Numbered from the stretch's first letter, positions 44,600-53,162 are shown. The stretch: 64,000 nucleotides of DNA from Erythrobacter fulvus (GCF_028595285.1 NZ_JAQQXQ010000001.1:518308-582307); one strand, 5' to 3'. The notes: a model not told the origin generated them from the letters alone. Program-made: numbers and translations.

Positions 44600-44642
44600 T
44601 AGCGAAGCGCTCGCCCACCGGGGCGGGCGTCTTCAAATCGCG

Positions 44643-44676
44643 AAAGGCCCGCTTGTTTCCGACAAGCGGGCCTTTT
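44643..44676 (+). terminator. Intrinsic terminator of rpsA
   Basis: AAAGGCCCGCTTGT and ACAAGCGGGCCTTT form a perfect 14-bp stem with loop TTCCG, then TTTC. Placed 44 bases after the rpsA stop. Confidence 0.85.
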
Positions 44677-44708
44677 CACTTTGCGGCAGGGCGCGTAAGG
44701 TCCGGTCC

Positions 44709-45464
44709 ATGATATACGTTCATCAGTTCCCGTGCCTTAGCGACAACTACGGCTACCTCGTCCACGATACCGACAGCCACGAAACCGCGGCGATCGATAC
44801 GCCCGACGGCAAGGAATATCTGCGCGAGGCCGATCTCAAGGGCTGGCGCATCACCCAGATCTGGAACACGCATTGGCACCCCGATCATGCCGGCGGCAAC
44901 GCGATGATCCAGGAAGCGACAGGCTGCACCATCACGGGCCCTGCCGAGATCGAGGGCAAGTTCCCGATCGACCGCATCGTGGCGCACGGCGAGACGGTAC
45001 AGCTTGGCGCGCACAGCGCGCAGGTGATCGACGTGTCGGGCCACACCAATGGCCACATTGCCTATCACATGGCCGATTCCGGGATCGCTTTCGTGGGCGA
45101 TTCGGTGTTCGCACTGGGTTGCGGACGGATGTTCGAAGGCGAGCCCAAGCAGTTCTGGGGAAGCCTTGAACGCCTCAAGGCACTGCCGCCCGAAACCCTG
45201 CTCTACTGCGCGCACGAATATACCGCATCCAACGCCAAGTTCGCGCTGCATGCCGATCCCGACAATGCGGCACTGGCCGCCTATGCCGAAGAAATCGCCG
45301 CCAAGCGGGCTAGGGACGAGTGGACGGTGCCGACCACGCTCGAACGCGAGTTGGCGACCAACCCCTTCCTGCGCGCCGACGATCCGGCGATGATGGCGAA
45401 ATGGGGCGGGACTGCACCTTACGAAACCTTCGCGGCGCTGCGGGCGGCCAAGGACAATTTCTAG
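44709..45464 (+). CDS. gloB: Hydroxyacylglutathione hydrolase (glyoxalase II)
   Basis: Hydrolyses S-lactoylglutathione in methylglyoxal detoxification. The 251-residue metallo-beta-lactamase-fold protein has THWHPDHAGG (54-63) for the two-metal site, VSGHTNGHIAY and FVGDSVFALGCGRMFEG, and CAHEYTASNAKFA for the GSH site. ATG 44709 was chosen by homology over a longer frame beginning inside rpsA. It follows the rpsA terminator, so it has its own promoter. Confidence 0.95.
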   Translation: MIYVHQFPCLSDNYGYLVHDTDSHETAAIDTPDGKEYLREADLKGWRITQIWNTHWHPDHAGGNAMIQEATGCTITGPAEIEGKFPIDRIVAHGETVQLGAHSAQVIDVSGHTNGHIAYHMADSGIAFVGDSVFALGCGRMFEGEPKQFWGSLERLKALPPETLLYCAHEYTASNAKFALHADPDNAALAAYAEEIAAKRARDEWTVPTTLERELATNPFLRADDPAMMAKWGGTAPYETFAALRAAKDNF

Positions 45465-45468
45465 CACC

Positions 45469-46449
45469 ATGCAGGCCCTCAGGGTCGAACGGCTGTCGGA
45501 CGATCTGTCCGGCGTGGAGCTGGCTGACCTCCCCGCACCTGTCCGCACGCCGGGCGAGGTGCTGGTTAAGGTACACGCCGCCTCGCTCAATTTCCCCGAC
45601 CTGCTGATGACGCGGGGGGATTACCAGTTCAAACCCGGGGTGCCGTTCACCAGCGGGCTGGAATTCGCAGGCGAGGTGCTGGAGGCCGAATCTGACACCG
45701 GCTTCGCCCCGGGCGACCGCGTAATGGGCGGCAACAAGACCGGCGCCTTTGCCGAGATTGCCTGCGTGCCTGCCGACAAGCTTTCGCCGATGCCTCAGGG
45801 CATGGATTTCCCCGCTGCCGCCGCAATGGGAGCAGCCTATTCGACCGCCTTTACCGGCCTTGTCGAACTCGGGGGACTGGAAGAAGGCCAGTGGGTGCTG
45901 GTGCACGGAGCGAGCGGCGGCGTTGGTCTTGCCGCCTGCGATCTGGCGCGGGCGCTTGGAGCCAAGGTCATCGCAACCACTGGCAGCGCTGACAAAGTCA
46001 CGCGCATCTCCACCCTCGTCCGCTCCGACGCGGTGATCCTCACCGAAGGGCGCTTCCGCGAACAGGTGGCGGAGATCACCGACGGGCATCTCGCCGACAT
46101 TGTGTTCGATCCCGTCGGCGGCGACGTGTTCGACGAATCGACCCGCTGCGTCGCCTTCGGCGGCAAGCTGGTGGTGGTGGGCTTCACCTCGGGGCGGATC
46201 GCGGAAATCTCGACCAACATTCCGCTGATCAAGGGCTTCAGCATCGTCGGGCTGCGCGCCGGAGAATATGCGCGGCGCTTTCCCGAACGTGGCGGGGCGA
46301 TCAGGCAAGCGATTGCACGGCTCGCCGAGGAAGGTCGCATCACACCCGCGATCGACCGTACCCTGCCCCTTTCCCGCTGGCGCGAAGGGTTCGACGCAAT
46401 GGCGCGGCGCGAGCTGGTGGGCAAGGTGGTGTTCGTGCCGGACGCCTAA
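45469..46449 (+). CDS. NADPH:quinone oxidoreductase family protein
   Basis: A 326-residue medium-chain (MDR) oxidoreductase without structural zinc Cys set, as in quinone reductases. Features are the GroES-like VHAASLNFPDLLMTRG and EFAGEV, the AMGAAYSTAF region and the nucleotide-binding VHGASGGVGLAACDLARALGA (glycine-rich). The likely role is reduction of a quinone or alpha,beta-unsaturated carbonyl; substrate unknown. It starts 4 bases after gloB and likely shares its transcript; convergent with the atp operon. Confidence 0.9.
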   Translation: MQALRVERLSDDLSGVELADLPAPVRTPGEVLVKVHAASLNFPDLLMTRGDYQFKPGVPFTSGLEFAGEVLEAESDTGFAPGDRVMGGNKTGAFAEIACVPADKLSPMPQGMDFPAAAAMGAAYSTAFTGLVELGGLEEGQWVLVHGASGGVGLAACDLARALGAKVIATTGSADKVTRISTLVRSDAVILTEGRFREQVAEITDGHLADIVFDPVGGDVFDESTRCVAFGGKLVVVGFTSGRIAEISTNIPLIKGFSIVGLRAGEYARRFPERGGAIRQAIARLAEEGRITPAIDRTLPLSRWREGFDAMARRELVGKVVFVPDA

Positions 46450-46463
46450 GGCGCAAAAGAAAA

Positions 46464-46485
46464 GGGCGGCCTCGTTGGACCGCCC
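46464..46485 (-). terminator. Terminator of the atp F0 operon
   Basis: GGGCGGCC and GGACCGCCC form a stem with a bulged A; on the minus strand it is followed by TTTTCTTTT. It lies 27 bases after the atpF stop, between convergent genes. Confidence 0.65.
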
Positions 46486-46512
46486 CCCTCTCCAACCGGA
46501 AAACTGGTGTGC

Positions 46513-47043
46513 TCAGAGCGAGGAGATGACCTCGTCGGCGAGCTTCTTGTCGGCCTTCTTGTCGTGCCGCTCGGCAATGAGCTTGCGCGAGGCGGCAGCA
46601 GCGGCCGTCACGGCGCGGGCCTTGACCTCGGCAACCGCAGCGCGTTCGGCAGCGGTGATCTTGTCTTCGGCCATACGCTGACGACGGGCGACCATCACCT
46701 TGCTGTCGGCCTCGGCCTTGGCGAGGATCGCGTCAGCTTCCTCGCGCGCACCGGCCAGCATCGCCTCGGCATCCTTTTCGGCGCCGGAAATCTTCGCGGC
46801 ATATTCGGCACGCAGAGCCTCGGCCTCGGCGCGCAACGACTTGGCTTCGTCGAGCGCCTTGCGGATCTCGGCGATCTTGGCATCGAGCCCGCCGGTAATC
46901 AGCCCGGGAACCTTCTTCCAGACGAACACCGCGACAAGCACCAGCATCGCGAGTGCGACCCACTGGTACGAATCGAGCCCCAGGACCGCCGGTTCGGCGT
47001 GGCCCTCGGCCCCGCTGGCGAGCAGAACGAGAATGTTAGCCAT
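46513..47043 (-). CDS. atpF: ATP synthase F0 subunit b
   Basis: The peripheral stator stalk subunit. 176 residues: one N-terminal membrane helix (WVALAMLVLVAVFVW) followed by a long charged, Ala-rich helix that dimerises with b'. Alphaproteobacteria commonly carry two different b-type subunits, as here. It overlaps the atpF' gene by eight bases and ends the F0 operon. Confidence 0.95.
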   Translation of the reverse strand: MANILVLLASGAEGHAEPAVLGLDSYQWVALAMLVLVAVFVWKKVPGLITGGLDAKIAEIRKALDEAKSLRAEAEALRAEYAAKISGAEKDAEAMLAGAREEADAILAKAEADSKVMVARRQRMAEDKITAAERAAVAEVKARAVTAAAAASRKLIAERHDKKADKKLADEVISSL

Positions 47044-47530
47044 GCGCCATCACCTCCTTGACCGCGGCCTCGGCGGCGGCGGATTCAACCTCGGTGCCGG
47101 CGATGCGGGCGACGATATCGCGGGCAGCATCGGCGGCGACGCCTTCGATCTCGGCCATCGCACTGGCGCGCGCCGCGTCGATCCCGGCTTCGGCTTCGGC
47201 GAGCTGCTTGTCGAGCTTGGCCTGTGCCTTGGCGAGCTTGGTCTCGCTGGCCTTGGCCGCCTTGGCCTTAGCCTCGGCGATCACGGCCTGCGCCGCGGCG
47301 CGATTTTCGTTCTCACGCTTGCGCCAGGCCTCTTCCTCGCTGTCGGCCGCATCGCGAGCGGCCTGCGCCGCAGCGAGATCATCGGCGATCTGACGGTCGC
47401 GCAAGTCCACAGTGCCCATGACCTTCGGCACCATACCCAACCCCACAACGAGGAAGGTGAGGCCGAAGAACACCAGCAGCCAGAAGACCTGACTGGACAG
47501 AACCTCGGAAAGTTGTTCGATCTGGGGCAT
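47036..47530 (-). CDS. atpF': ATP synthase F0 subunit b'
   Basis: Second stator stalk subunit, 164 residues, with one membrane helix (FWLLVFFGLTFLVVGLGMV) near the N-terminus and a long Ala/Glu/Lys coiled-coil part. It pairs with b in alphaproteobacteria and chloroplast-type enzymes. It follows atpE after a strong hairpin in the mRNA and overlaps atpF. Confidence 0.92.
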   Translation of the reverse strand: MPQIEQLSEVLSSQVFWLLVFFGLTFLVVGLGMVPKVMGTVDLRDRQIADDLAAAQAARDAADSEEEAWRKRENENRAAAQAVIAEAKAKAAKASETKLAKAQAKLDKQLAEAEAGIDAARASAMAEIEGVAADAARDIVARIAGTEVESAAAEAAVKEVMAHG

Positions 47531-47549
47531 TTTGCGCCTTCATTGCCGG

Positions 47550-47585
47550 GCGCCGGGCGCGCAGGTCAACCCCTGCACCCGGCGC
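47550..47585 (-). repeat. Hairpin between atpE and atpF'
   Basis: On the minus strand the GCGCCGGG...GCAGG arm pairs with CCTGC...CCCGGCGC (13 pairs with a small bulge). It could stabilise the upstream atpE message so that more subunit c is made than b, as known for other atp operons. Confidence 0.6.
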
Positions 47586-47600
47586 AACAGGCCCATCCGA

Positions 47601-47828
47601 TTAGTTGCTGAAGATCAGCAGGACGGCGATAACGAAGGCCAGCAGGCCGAGAAGTTCGGCGGCCGCGAAGCCGATGAACAGGCGGCCCTGCTGGGCGTCG
47701 GCGGCACCCGGGTTGCGCAGTGCGCCTTCGAGGAACGAAGCGAACACGTTGCCCACGCCGAGAGCGGCAAGACCAGCGCCGATCGCCGCGAAACCGGCAC
47801 CCAGAAGAGCTGCAGCAGTAGCGTCCAT
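47601..47828 (-). CDS. atpE: ATP synthase F0 subunit c
   Basis: The ring proteolipid; 75 residues forming a two-helix hairpin. The proton-binding Glu lies in FAAAELLGLLAF in the second helix, and the loop has RNPGAADAQQG with the Arg-Gln-containing polar tip. A strong AAGGAG ribosome binding sequence lies upstream, fitting the high copy number. Confidence 0.97.
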   Translation of the reverse strand: MDATAAALLGAGFAAIGAGLAALGVGNVFASFLEGALRNPGAADAQQGRLFIGFAAAELLGLLAFVIAVLLIFSN

Positions 47829-47875
47829 GGTATTAAACTCCTTGAGAAAAATTCTTTGGTTGGTGAGGGTTGTGT

Positions 47876-47893
47876 AAAACGTCCCGAAGGACG
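47876..47893 (-). terminator. UUCG hairpin with U-run after atpB
   Basis: On the minus strand CGTCC-TTCG-GGACG followed by TTTT, 2 bases after the atpB stop. The stem is short, so it is more likely an attenuator or pausing site than a full terminator. Confidence 0.45.
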
Positions 47894-47895
47894 GC

Positions 47896-48690
47896 TCAGT
47901 GAAGGTTTTCCGCGTCGTTGATGTAGAGCGAGGTCAGCAGCGCGAAAACGTAGGCCTGAATGCCTGCAACCAGGATTTCGAGCGCGCTGATCGCAACCAT
48001 CAGAATGAAGCTGGGGATGCCAACCGCCGCGCCGAGCACCGGGCCCGCACCGCCGCCGGCGATAACGAAGCTCGCCAGCACTTTGAGCAGTACGTGGCCA
48101 GCCATCATCGCGACGAACAGCCGCAGCGCGAGGCTGAAGGGGCGCACCATGAAGGACACGAATTCGATCGGGGCGATGAAAATCGCCATCAGGAACGGCG
48201 TATCCTTGGGCACGAACAGCGAGAAGAAGTGCAGCCCGTGCTTGGCGAAGCCGACGATCAGGACGATCGAGAAGCTGAGGATCGCCAGCACCCCGGTGAC
48301 CGAGAAATGGCTGGTAAAGGTGAAGGCATGCACCCCGGGGATCACGCCGACCGGCACGAGGCCGAGGAGGTTCCCGAACAGGATAAACATGAAAAGGGTA
48401 AAGATGTAGGGGACGTACTTGCGCCCGGCCTTGCCGATATTGGCTTCGAGCAGATCGTCGATGAAACCGGTCAAGGTTTCGACAGCCATCTGCCAGCGAC
48501 CCGGCACCACCTGACGCTTCATGCCGCCGGCGACGAAAACCGTCACCAGAATCGCGGTGATCGCCATCCACAGGGCGGAATTGGTGAATGCGATGTTGAA
48601 CCCGTCAGCCAGTTGCCAGCCATCGGAGCCCATCAGGGGCTCGATGGTGAACTGCTTCATCGGATCGACCTTGCCTTCTTCGGCTGCCAC
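47896..48690 (-). CDS. atpB: ATP synthase F0 subunit a
   Basis: Proton-channel stator; 264 residues with five to six membrane helices. The essential Arg is in LALRLFVAMMAGHVLLKV, with the usual polar residues in the last helices (VAISALEILVAGIQAYVFALLTSLYINDAENLH). It follows atpI after 82 bases that contain a terminator-like hairpin and a parS-like palindrome. Confidence 0.96.
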   Translation of the reverse strand: MAAEEGKVDPMKQFTIEPLMGSDGWQLADGFNIAFTNSALWMAITAILVTVFVAGGMKRQVVPGRWQMAVETLTGFIDDLLEANIGKAGRKYVPYIFTLFMFILFGNLLGLVPVGVIPGVHAFTFTSHFSVTGVLAILSFSIVLIVGFAKHGLHFFSLFVPKDTPFLMAIFIAPIEFVSFMVRPFSLALRLFVAMMAGHVLLKVLASFVIAGGGAGPVLGAAVGIPSFILMVAISALEILVAGIQAYVFALLTSLYINDAENLH

Positions 48691-48708
48691 GATCTGTCGG
48701 TCCTTAAA

Positions 48709-48724
48709 TGTTTCACATGAAACA
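48709..48724. other. parS-like palindrome
   Basis: TGTTTCACATGAAACA differs at one central position from the bacterial ParB consensus TGTTTCACGTGAAACA. It sits in the gap between atpI and atpB, not in a coding sequence. It is the only such site in the window. Confidence 0.55.
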
Positions 48725-48753
48725 CGCCCCTAAAGCAGCCTAAAAGGGGGTCA

Positions 48754-48771
48754 AAACGGGCGAAATCGCCC
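48754..48771 (-). terminator. Hairpin with U-run after atpI
   Basis: On the minus strand GGGCGATTTCGCCC is followed by GTTTTG, directly after the atpI stop. It may attenuate transcription into atpB. Confidence 0.45.
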
Positions 48772-48772
48772 C

Positions 48773-49108
48773 TCAATCCCCGTCAGACGGCTCCCCGGGG
48801 CGCGTATTCGCCGCAAGGATGATGCTTCTGAAGGCCGACGCGGTTCCGAGGAACAGACCGACCAACAGGCCCCAGGGCGCGGTCCCGGCCAGCGAATCCA
48901 CCGCAAAGCCGATAACCAGACCACCGATCACCCCACCGAGAAGGCTGGCCAGAGCGCGGTTACCGCTGCGGTAATTCGCGTCGGTCCCCTGCACCTTCGG
49001 CCGGTTGCGCTGTTCTTCACGCTCGCGAGCAGCCTTGAGCCGCGCTTCGAGCGCATCGATCCGCGCATCCTCGACGATGGGTTCTCGGGCGGGTTTCTCG
49101 TCGCTCAT
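48773..49108 (-). CDS. atpI: AtpI/AtpZ family F0F1 assembly protein
   Basis: A 111-residue protein with two membrane helices (ASLLGGVIGGLVIGFAVDS; WGLLVGLFLGTASAFRSIIL) following a charged N-terminus, typical of the AtpI/AtpZ proteins that head atp operons and help assemble the c-ring or transport Mg2+. ATG 49108 (MSDEKPARE) is preferred to a TTG at 49135. A candidate promoter with a perfect TTGACA lies upstream. Confidence 0.88.
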   Translation of the reverse strand: MSDEKPAREPIVEDARIDALEARLKAAREREEQRNRPKVQGTDANYRSGNRALASLLGGVIGGLVIGFAVDSLAGTAPWGLLVGLFLGTASAFRSIILAANTRPGEPSDGD

Positions 49109-49171
49109 GCCAATATCCCGAAAGAGGTAGGACAAGGCACGCGCAGCAAGGTGCCCGCCGAGGGCGCCGCC

Positions 49172-49200
49172 CCCTTAGAAGGGGGGCACATACGTGTCAA
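49172..49200 (-). promoter_or_regulatory. Candidate promoter of the atp F0 operon
   Basis: On the minus strand a perfect TTGACA is followed, 17 bases on, by TAAGGG, a weak -10. A hairpin CCCCCTT/AAGGGGG overlaps the -10 region. The distance to atpI is about 65 bases. Confidence 0.4.
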
Positions 49201-49248
49201 CATCACGCGGGCCGAGTTTGTGCAGTTGCGAAAAGCTGCGGGATCGAC

Positions 49249-49629
49249 CTAGGGACAGCGCGGGTCGCGGATCGGCGGGGCGCCGGTACGCGTCTGCCAG
49301 CTGCCGTCGGGCGCCATGTATTTCTCGCCCGGCACGGTGCGGGCGATCGCCTGACAACCGGCGGTCAGCGCATAGGCTTCGGGCGTCGCCTTGTTTTCAA
49401 GCGCTTTTTCGGAATAGATTGCCTTGCGCTTGATATTGATATTGTCGACCAGCCGCTGAAGCGCAGGGTCGGCGTTACCGACGATACCGAGATAGCCGTC
49501 GGGCTTTTCGCCCACCTTGCCCGCCGCGCGCGCCGCGGCATAGGCCGGATCGCGCTGGGCCAGCGCCGGGGCGGCCGCCATGCCGATCGCCGCCACGGCG
49601 ACCAATCCGGCAAAAACTGCGTTGCGCAT
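49249..49629 (-). CDS. ydbL: YdbL family (DUF1318) periplasmic protein
   Basis: 126 residues with a signal peptide (MRNAVFAGLVAVAAIGMAAAPALAQ). The mature domain, with RAAGKVGEKPDGYLG and DNINIKRKAIYSEKALENKATPEAYALTAG, is the DUF1318/YdbL pattern. It is the third gene of ydbH-ynbE-ydbL. The start 49629 has AGGAGG seven bases upstream. In E. coli YdbL assists the YdbH-YnbE bridge that maintains outer-membrane lipid balance. Confidence 0.88.
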   Translation of the reverse strand: MRNAVFAGLVAVAAIGMAAAPALAQRDPAYAAARAAGKVGEKPDGYLGIVGNADPALQRLVDNINIKRKAIYSEKALENKATPEAYALTAGCQAIARTVPGEKYMAPDGSWQTRTGAPPIRDPRCP

Positions 49630-49658
49630 CTTCATTCCTCCTGGTCGCGAATACATGC

Positions 49659-49859
49659 TCAGAAAATATCCGCGTTCTCGTCGATCGTGTTGGCCGCATC
49701 CTCGGCCAGCCGGTAAATCACTTCCTGCCGGATATTGATGTTGAGCTCGATCACGATCGGCTCGTCGGGTGCGGCGATGTTGATGCATCCGCCCAGACCT
49801 GCCGAAAGGATCGCCGCCGCCATCACGCTTCCGGCCGTTCCGTTTCCTCGCCGCCCCAT
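49659..49859 (-). CDS. ynbE: YnbE-like outer-membrane lipoprotein
   Basis: A 66-residue lipoprotein with lipobox LGGC, then IAAPDEPIVIELNINIRQEVIYRLAEDAANTIDENADIF, the YnbE pattern. In E. coli YnbE sits in the outer membrane and pairs with YdbH through beta-strand addition. ATG 49859 gives a normal signal length; the frame also opens at 49934, where an ATG overlaps the ydbH stop (ATGA), giving a 50-residue leader that would be unusual. Confidence 0.85.
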   Translation of the reverse strand: MGRRGNGTAGSVMAAAILSAGLGGCINIAAPDEPIVIELNINIRQEVIYRLAEDAANTIDENADIF

Positions 49860-49930
49860 TGGCGCTGCCCCCTGCCTTTTCGATGCAAGGGATGTGGCAG
49901 CGCGTTCCGGCGCGGTCAATTGATGGTGCA

Positions 49931-52900
49931 TCATGGCTGGCTTTCGCTTTCAGGAGGTTGAACGGGTGAGGACACCGGATTGGCGCGATTGGCCGGGACG
50001 AAGCGGCCGTTTTCGGTCCTCAGCAAGCCGCGATCGACCGGATTGCCGAGGTAATCGACATCCCAGAACGATCTGACCATGGTCGCCAGTTCGTAGAAAT
50101 TCTCCGACCGGACATTGATCTTGAAGCGGATCGGCAGCTTGGCGATCCGGCGGGTGACGAAGTTCTGGCTGGTGCCTGCGCCCTGCCGCACGCCGTCGAA
50201 ATCGAAATTGGTGATGATCTCGCCGCCAAGACTGCCGTTGAGACCGACGCTCATCTGGCGGTAATCGAGCGAGCGCAGCGCCGAGAAGGCATAATTGCCC
50301 ATCGCGCCCAGATCCTCGTAGGTCAGCTCCCCGATATAGGCGACATTGCCCCCGCCCTCGCGGCTGAGCAGCAGGCCGCGTTCGATCCGGCCATTGCCAT
50401 CAGCGTCGAAGATGATCGGCACGGTTCCGTCGAAAGTCCCGGTGGCGGCAAGATTGGTCAGTTCCATCTGCGCTACGAAGCGCGCGGCATCGAGCCCGAT
50501 GATCTCAAAGATGTAACGGCGTTCCTCCGGCTTGGAGAAATCCATCATCAGCGGGCGCATCACCAATTCGCCGCCCATGAAAGGAAAGCGCGCGTCCTCC
50601 AGCCGCAGCAAGGTTCCATCGCGCAGTGTGAAGCGCACCTTGCCCGCCAGCACCTCGATCCCGGGATTGATCGCGGCGATGGTCAATTCCTGATCGGGTG
50701 CGGTGGTGAGGTTGACGAGATCGGTGAACACCACTTGTCCCTCAAGGCCGCGGACCGGACCGAAGGGCGCGGCGAAATCGAAGCCGTTGCTGGCGAACAC
50801 GCCGCTGCTGGTAATGTCGTCGCCCCGCCAGTCGATCCGGCCCTCGCCCGTGATCGTGCCGTCTGCGAAGACAATCAGATCTTCGGCCAGATAGGACAAA
50901 TCCTCGGGTTGCATGGCTTTGTCGAACATCAGGCCGGGCACCGACAGGCGCGCTCCGCCCACAGCAGTGGAAAGATCGTGGGTGACGGCCACTTCGGCCA
51001 CCAGCCGGTCTAACGCGGGATGACGCAGGCTGGCGCGGGCGCGGATTCCCCCGTCGACCAGCGTCAGCGAGGCACCGCGTGCGGCAAGCGGCACGAATCG
51101 CGCCGGGCCTTGGGGCGGACGATCGGTCAAAGTGAAGGCCCCGTCCTCGATCTTCAGCACGCCGTCGGCAAAGGACCAGCGCCCTGTCATCGCGGCAAGA
51201 TCCATCGGCACCGCGTCCATCTGCGCCGTACCGCCGATGAAACCGCCCGCAATCTCGCCCGCTATATTACCGGTGAGGCTGGCCGCGGTCAGCCGGGTTG
51301 CGCTTCCGGCCGCGCCGATCCGGGCCGTCACACCGTCGAGCGAGAAAGGCTCGGGATAGCGCAGGACAAGGCTTTCGGCGGCAAGGCTGGCAGGGCTTTC
51401 ACCCAGCGCGCCATTAAGCGCCAGCGGCCCGCTGCGCGCAGCAAGCGTTAGGCTGTCGCCAAATGCAAGCAACGGCGCATCCCCATCGGGACAAAGCGTG
51501 ACTTCCTGCCCTTCGAGTGCAAGTCCCGACAGCGCCAGAGAGCGGAACCGCAGCGGTGTGCAGCGTGTGCCCAGAGCCAGCCCGCGTGTGGCCGACCAAT
51601 TTCCTTCCAGTGGCACTTCCAGCCCGCTCACCATCCCGCCGGGCAAGGCACCGCTCGCCGTGATCAGGCCTTCAAAACGCAACGCCCCGCCGCGATCCTG
51701 CCGCAAGGACAGTCGCGGGATCGCCAGCCGGTCATCGCCAACGCGATATTCGGCCATCGCCAGACGCAGCGCCCAGCCGCCGCCCGCCGTTTGCTCCATC
51801 CGTCCGTTGAGGCTCGGTAACCCTGCCCCGCCTGCCAGCACGTTGCCGCGCAAACCTGTGAGTGCGCCCTCAATGACCCCCGCGCTGACCTGCGAAAGGG
51901 CCAGAACCCGCTCGCCTTCCGCGGTTGAAATCGCGGCTTCCGGGATCGTCAGCGTCATCCCGTCCGGCTTGCTGCGAAGCATCGCCTCGGCGGCGAAATC
52001 CGCTCCGGAAAGCGCCCGCGCCAATCCGCCGCGCGCCTTGGCTAGCAGCGGAGCAAGCAATGTGCCGTCGACGCCGCCTGCCGCCTGCAGCAACGGCGTT
52101 GCAAGCGAGTCGGCGGCCTCCAGTCCCTGGCCCCGGACACGCCCCTGCCAAGCGCCGCTTACGGCATCGCTCCCGCTCCGCCACGTCCCGTCAGCAGTCA
52201 GCTGCGCAACGCGCGCCTGCGGCGCGGCAATCCCTGTCAGCGCAAGATCATGAGCGATCACCAGCCCCTTCTCCGACCAGGTGAGCTTGCCGGTTCCGCC
52301 GATCCCTTCTCCGGTCAGCGTGTCGTAGCCAAGGCCACTGCCATCGATGCGGAAATCGCCCTCGGCGCCGGCGAAATCGCGAGCGAGGGTCAAACGGGTG
52401 CCGATATTCGCCGCGGCAAGGCTCGTCCCGGCGCAAGCGACCCCGCCCAGCCGCAAAGGCCCGTTCAGCAGCGGCACCCCGCCCGCGGTCGAGAGTTTGC
52501 CGTAGAGCGTTGCGGTTTCGGCGCGGCAGTCCTGTGTCCCGATGCCCGGCGCGGTAGCGGCAAGCGTGCCTGCGAACCCGTCGTCCAGCCGCCCCGCCCC
52601 ATCCAGCTTCACCGCGACTGCGCCGTAATCGCTTTCCACCAGCGCGCGGGCATCGTTCAGCGCGATGTCGATTGCGGGCAGCGCGGGTGGCTGCTCGCCA
52701 TCCGTGAACACCAGCGGATCGAGTGTGCCGAGGCTCAGCTTGCCCCCTGTATAGCTGCCAAAGATTCGCGCACCGTCGAGCTGCACCCGCCGAACCTCCG
52801 GACCCGCCCAGCCGACGCCCAGTTCCACGACCAATCGCCGCGCGGTGAGATCGGGCCGCGCCGGATCGCCAACCACCAGATTTTCGATCACCTGCGTGCG

Positions 52901-53125
52901 CGGGCCGATGGCGACGATGTCATAGGTGGCGGGGACGCCGTTTTCGGTCAGATAATCGTCGATGAAATCGCCCGCGATCCGATCGCGGTCCAACCACGCA
53001 GCACTGCCCGCAGCAAGCGCCAGTACAGCGCTGCCGAGCCCGATTCGGGTGCGCCACCGGCGAGGCCACTGGCGGGCACGCGCAGCTAGCGGAGAAAATT
53101 CGTCTTGCGTTTCAGGCACCGCCAT
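49931..53125 (-). CDS. ydbH: YdbH family AsmA-like intermembrane bridge protein
   Basis: A 1064-residue protein with an N-terminal membrane anchor (IGLGSAVLALAAGSAAWL) and a very long beta-strand-rich periplasmic part. The last 200 residues hold the YdbH/DctA-like block (NGRIERGLLLSREGGGNVAYIGELTYEDLGAMGNYAFSALRSLDYRQMSVGLNGSLGGEIITNFDFDGV). It belongs to the AsmA/TAM-like proteins that form hydrophobic bridges for phospholipids between membranes. ynbE and ydbL follow, completing the E. coli-type trio. It is divergent from radC across 37 bases. Confidence 0.9.
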   Translation of the reverse strand: MAVPETQDEFSPLAARARQWPRRWRTRIGLGSAVLALAAGSAAWLDRDRIAGDFIDDYLTENGVPATYDIVAIGPRTQVIENLVVGDPARPDLTARRLVVELGVGWAGPEVRRVQLDGARIFGSYTGGKLSLGTLDPLVFTDGEQPPALPAIDIALNDARALVESDYGAVAVKLDGAGRLDDGFAGTLAATAPGIGTQDCRAETATLYGKLSTAGGVPLLNGPLRLGGVACAGTSLAAANIGTRLTLARDFAGAEGDFRIDGSGLGYDTLTGEGIGGTGKLTWSEKGLVIAHDLALTGIAAPQARVAQLTADGTWRSGSDAVSGAWQGRVRGQGLEAADSLATPLLQAAGGVDGTLLAPLLAKARGGLARALSGADFAAEAMLRSKPDGMTLTIPEAAISTAEGERVLALSQVSAGVIEGALTGLRGNVLAGGAGLPSLNGRMEQTAGGGWALRLAMAEYRVGDDRLAIPRLSLRQDRGGALRFEGLITASGALPGGMVSGLEVPLEGNWSATRGLALGTRCTPLRFRSLALSGLALEGQEVTLCPDGDAPLLAFGDSLTLAARSGPLALNGALGESPASLAAESLVLRYPEPFSLDGVTARIGAAGSATRLTAASLTGNIAGEIAGGFIGGTAQMDAVPMDLAAMTGRWSFADGVLKIEDGAFTLTDRPPQGPARFVPLAARGASLTLVDGGIRARASLRHPALDRLVAEVAVTHDLSTAVGGARLSVPGLMFDKAMQPEDLSYLAEDLIVFADGTITGEGRIDWRGDDITSSGVFASNGFDFAAPFGPVRGLEGQVVFTDLVNLTTAPDQELTIAAINPGIEVLAGKVRFTLRDGTLLRLEDARFPFMGGELVMRPLMMDFSKPEERRYIFEIIGLDAARFVAQMELTNLAATGTFDGTVPIIFDADGNGRIERGLLLSREGGGNVAYIGELTYEDLGAMGNYAFSALRSLDYRQMSVGLNGSLGGEIITNFDFDGVRQGAGTSQNFVTRRIAKLPIRFKINVRSENFYELATMVRSFWDVDYLGNPVDRGLLRTENGRFVPANRANPVSSPVQPPESESQP

Positions 53126-53162
53126 TGCTCGTCACCCTTGCGCCCATCGCCGCCCAAAGGCA

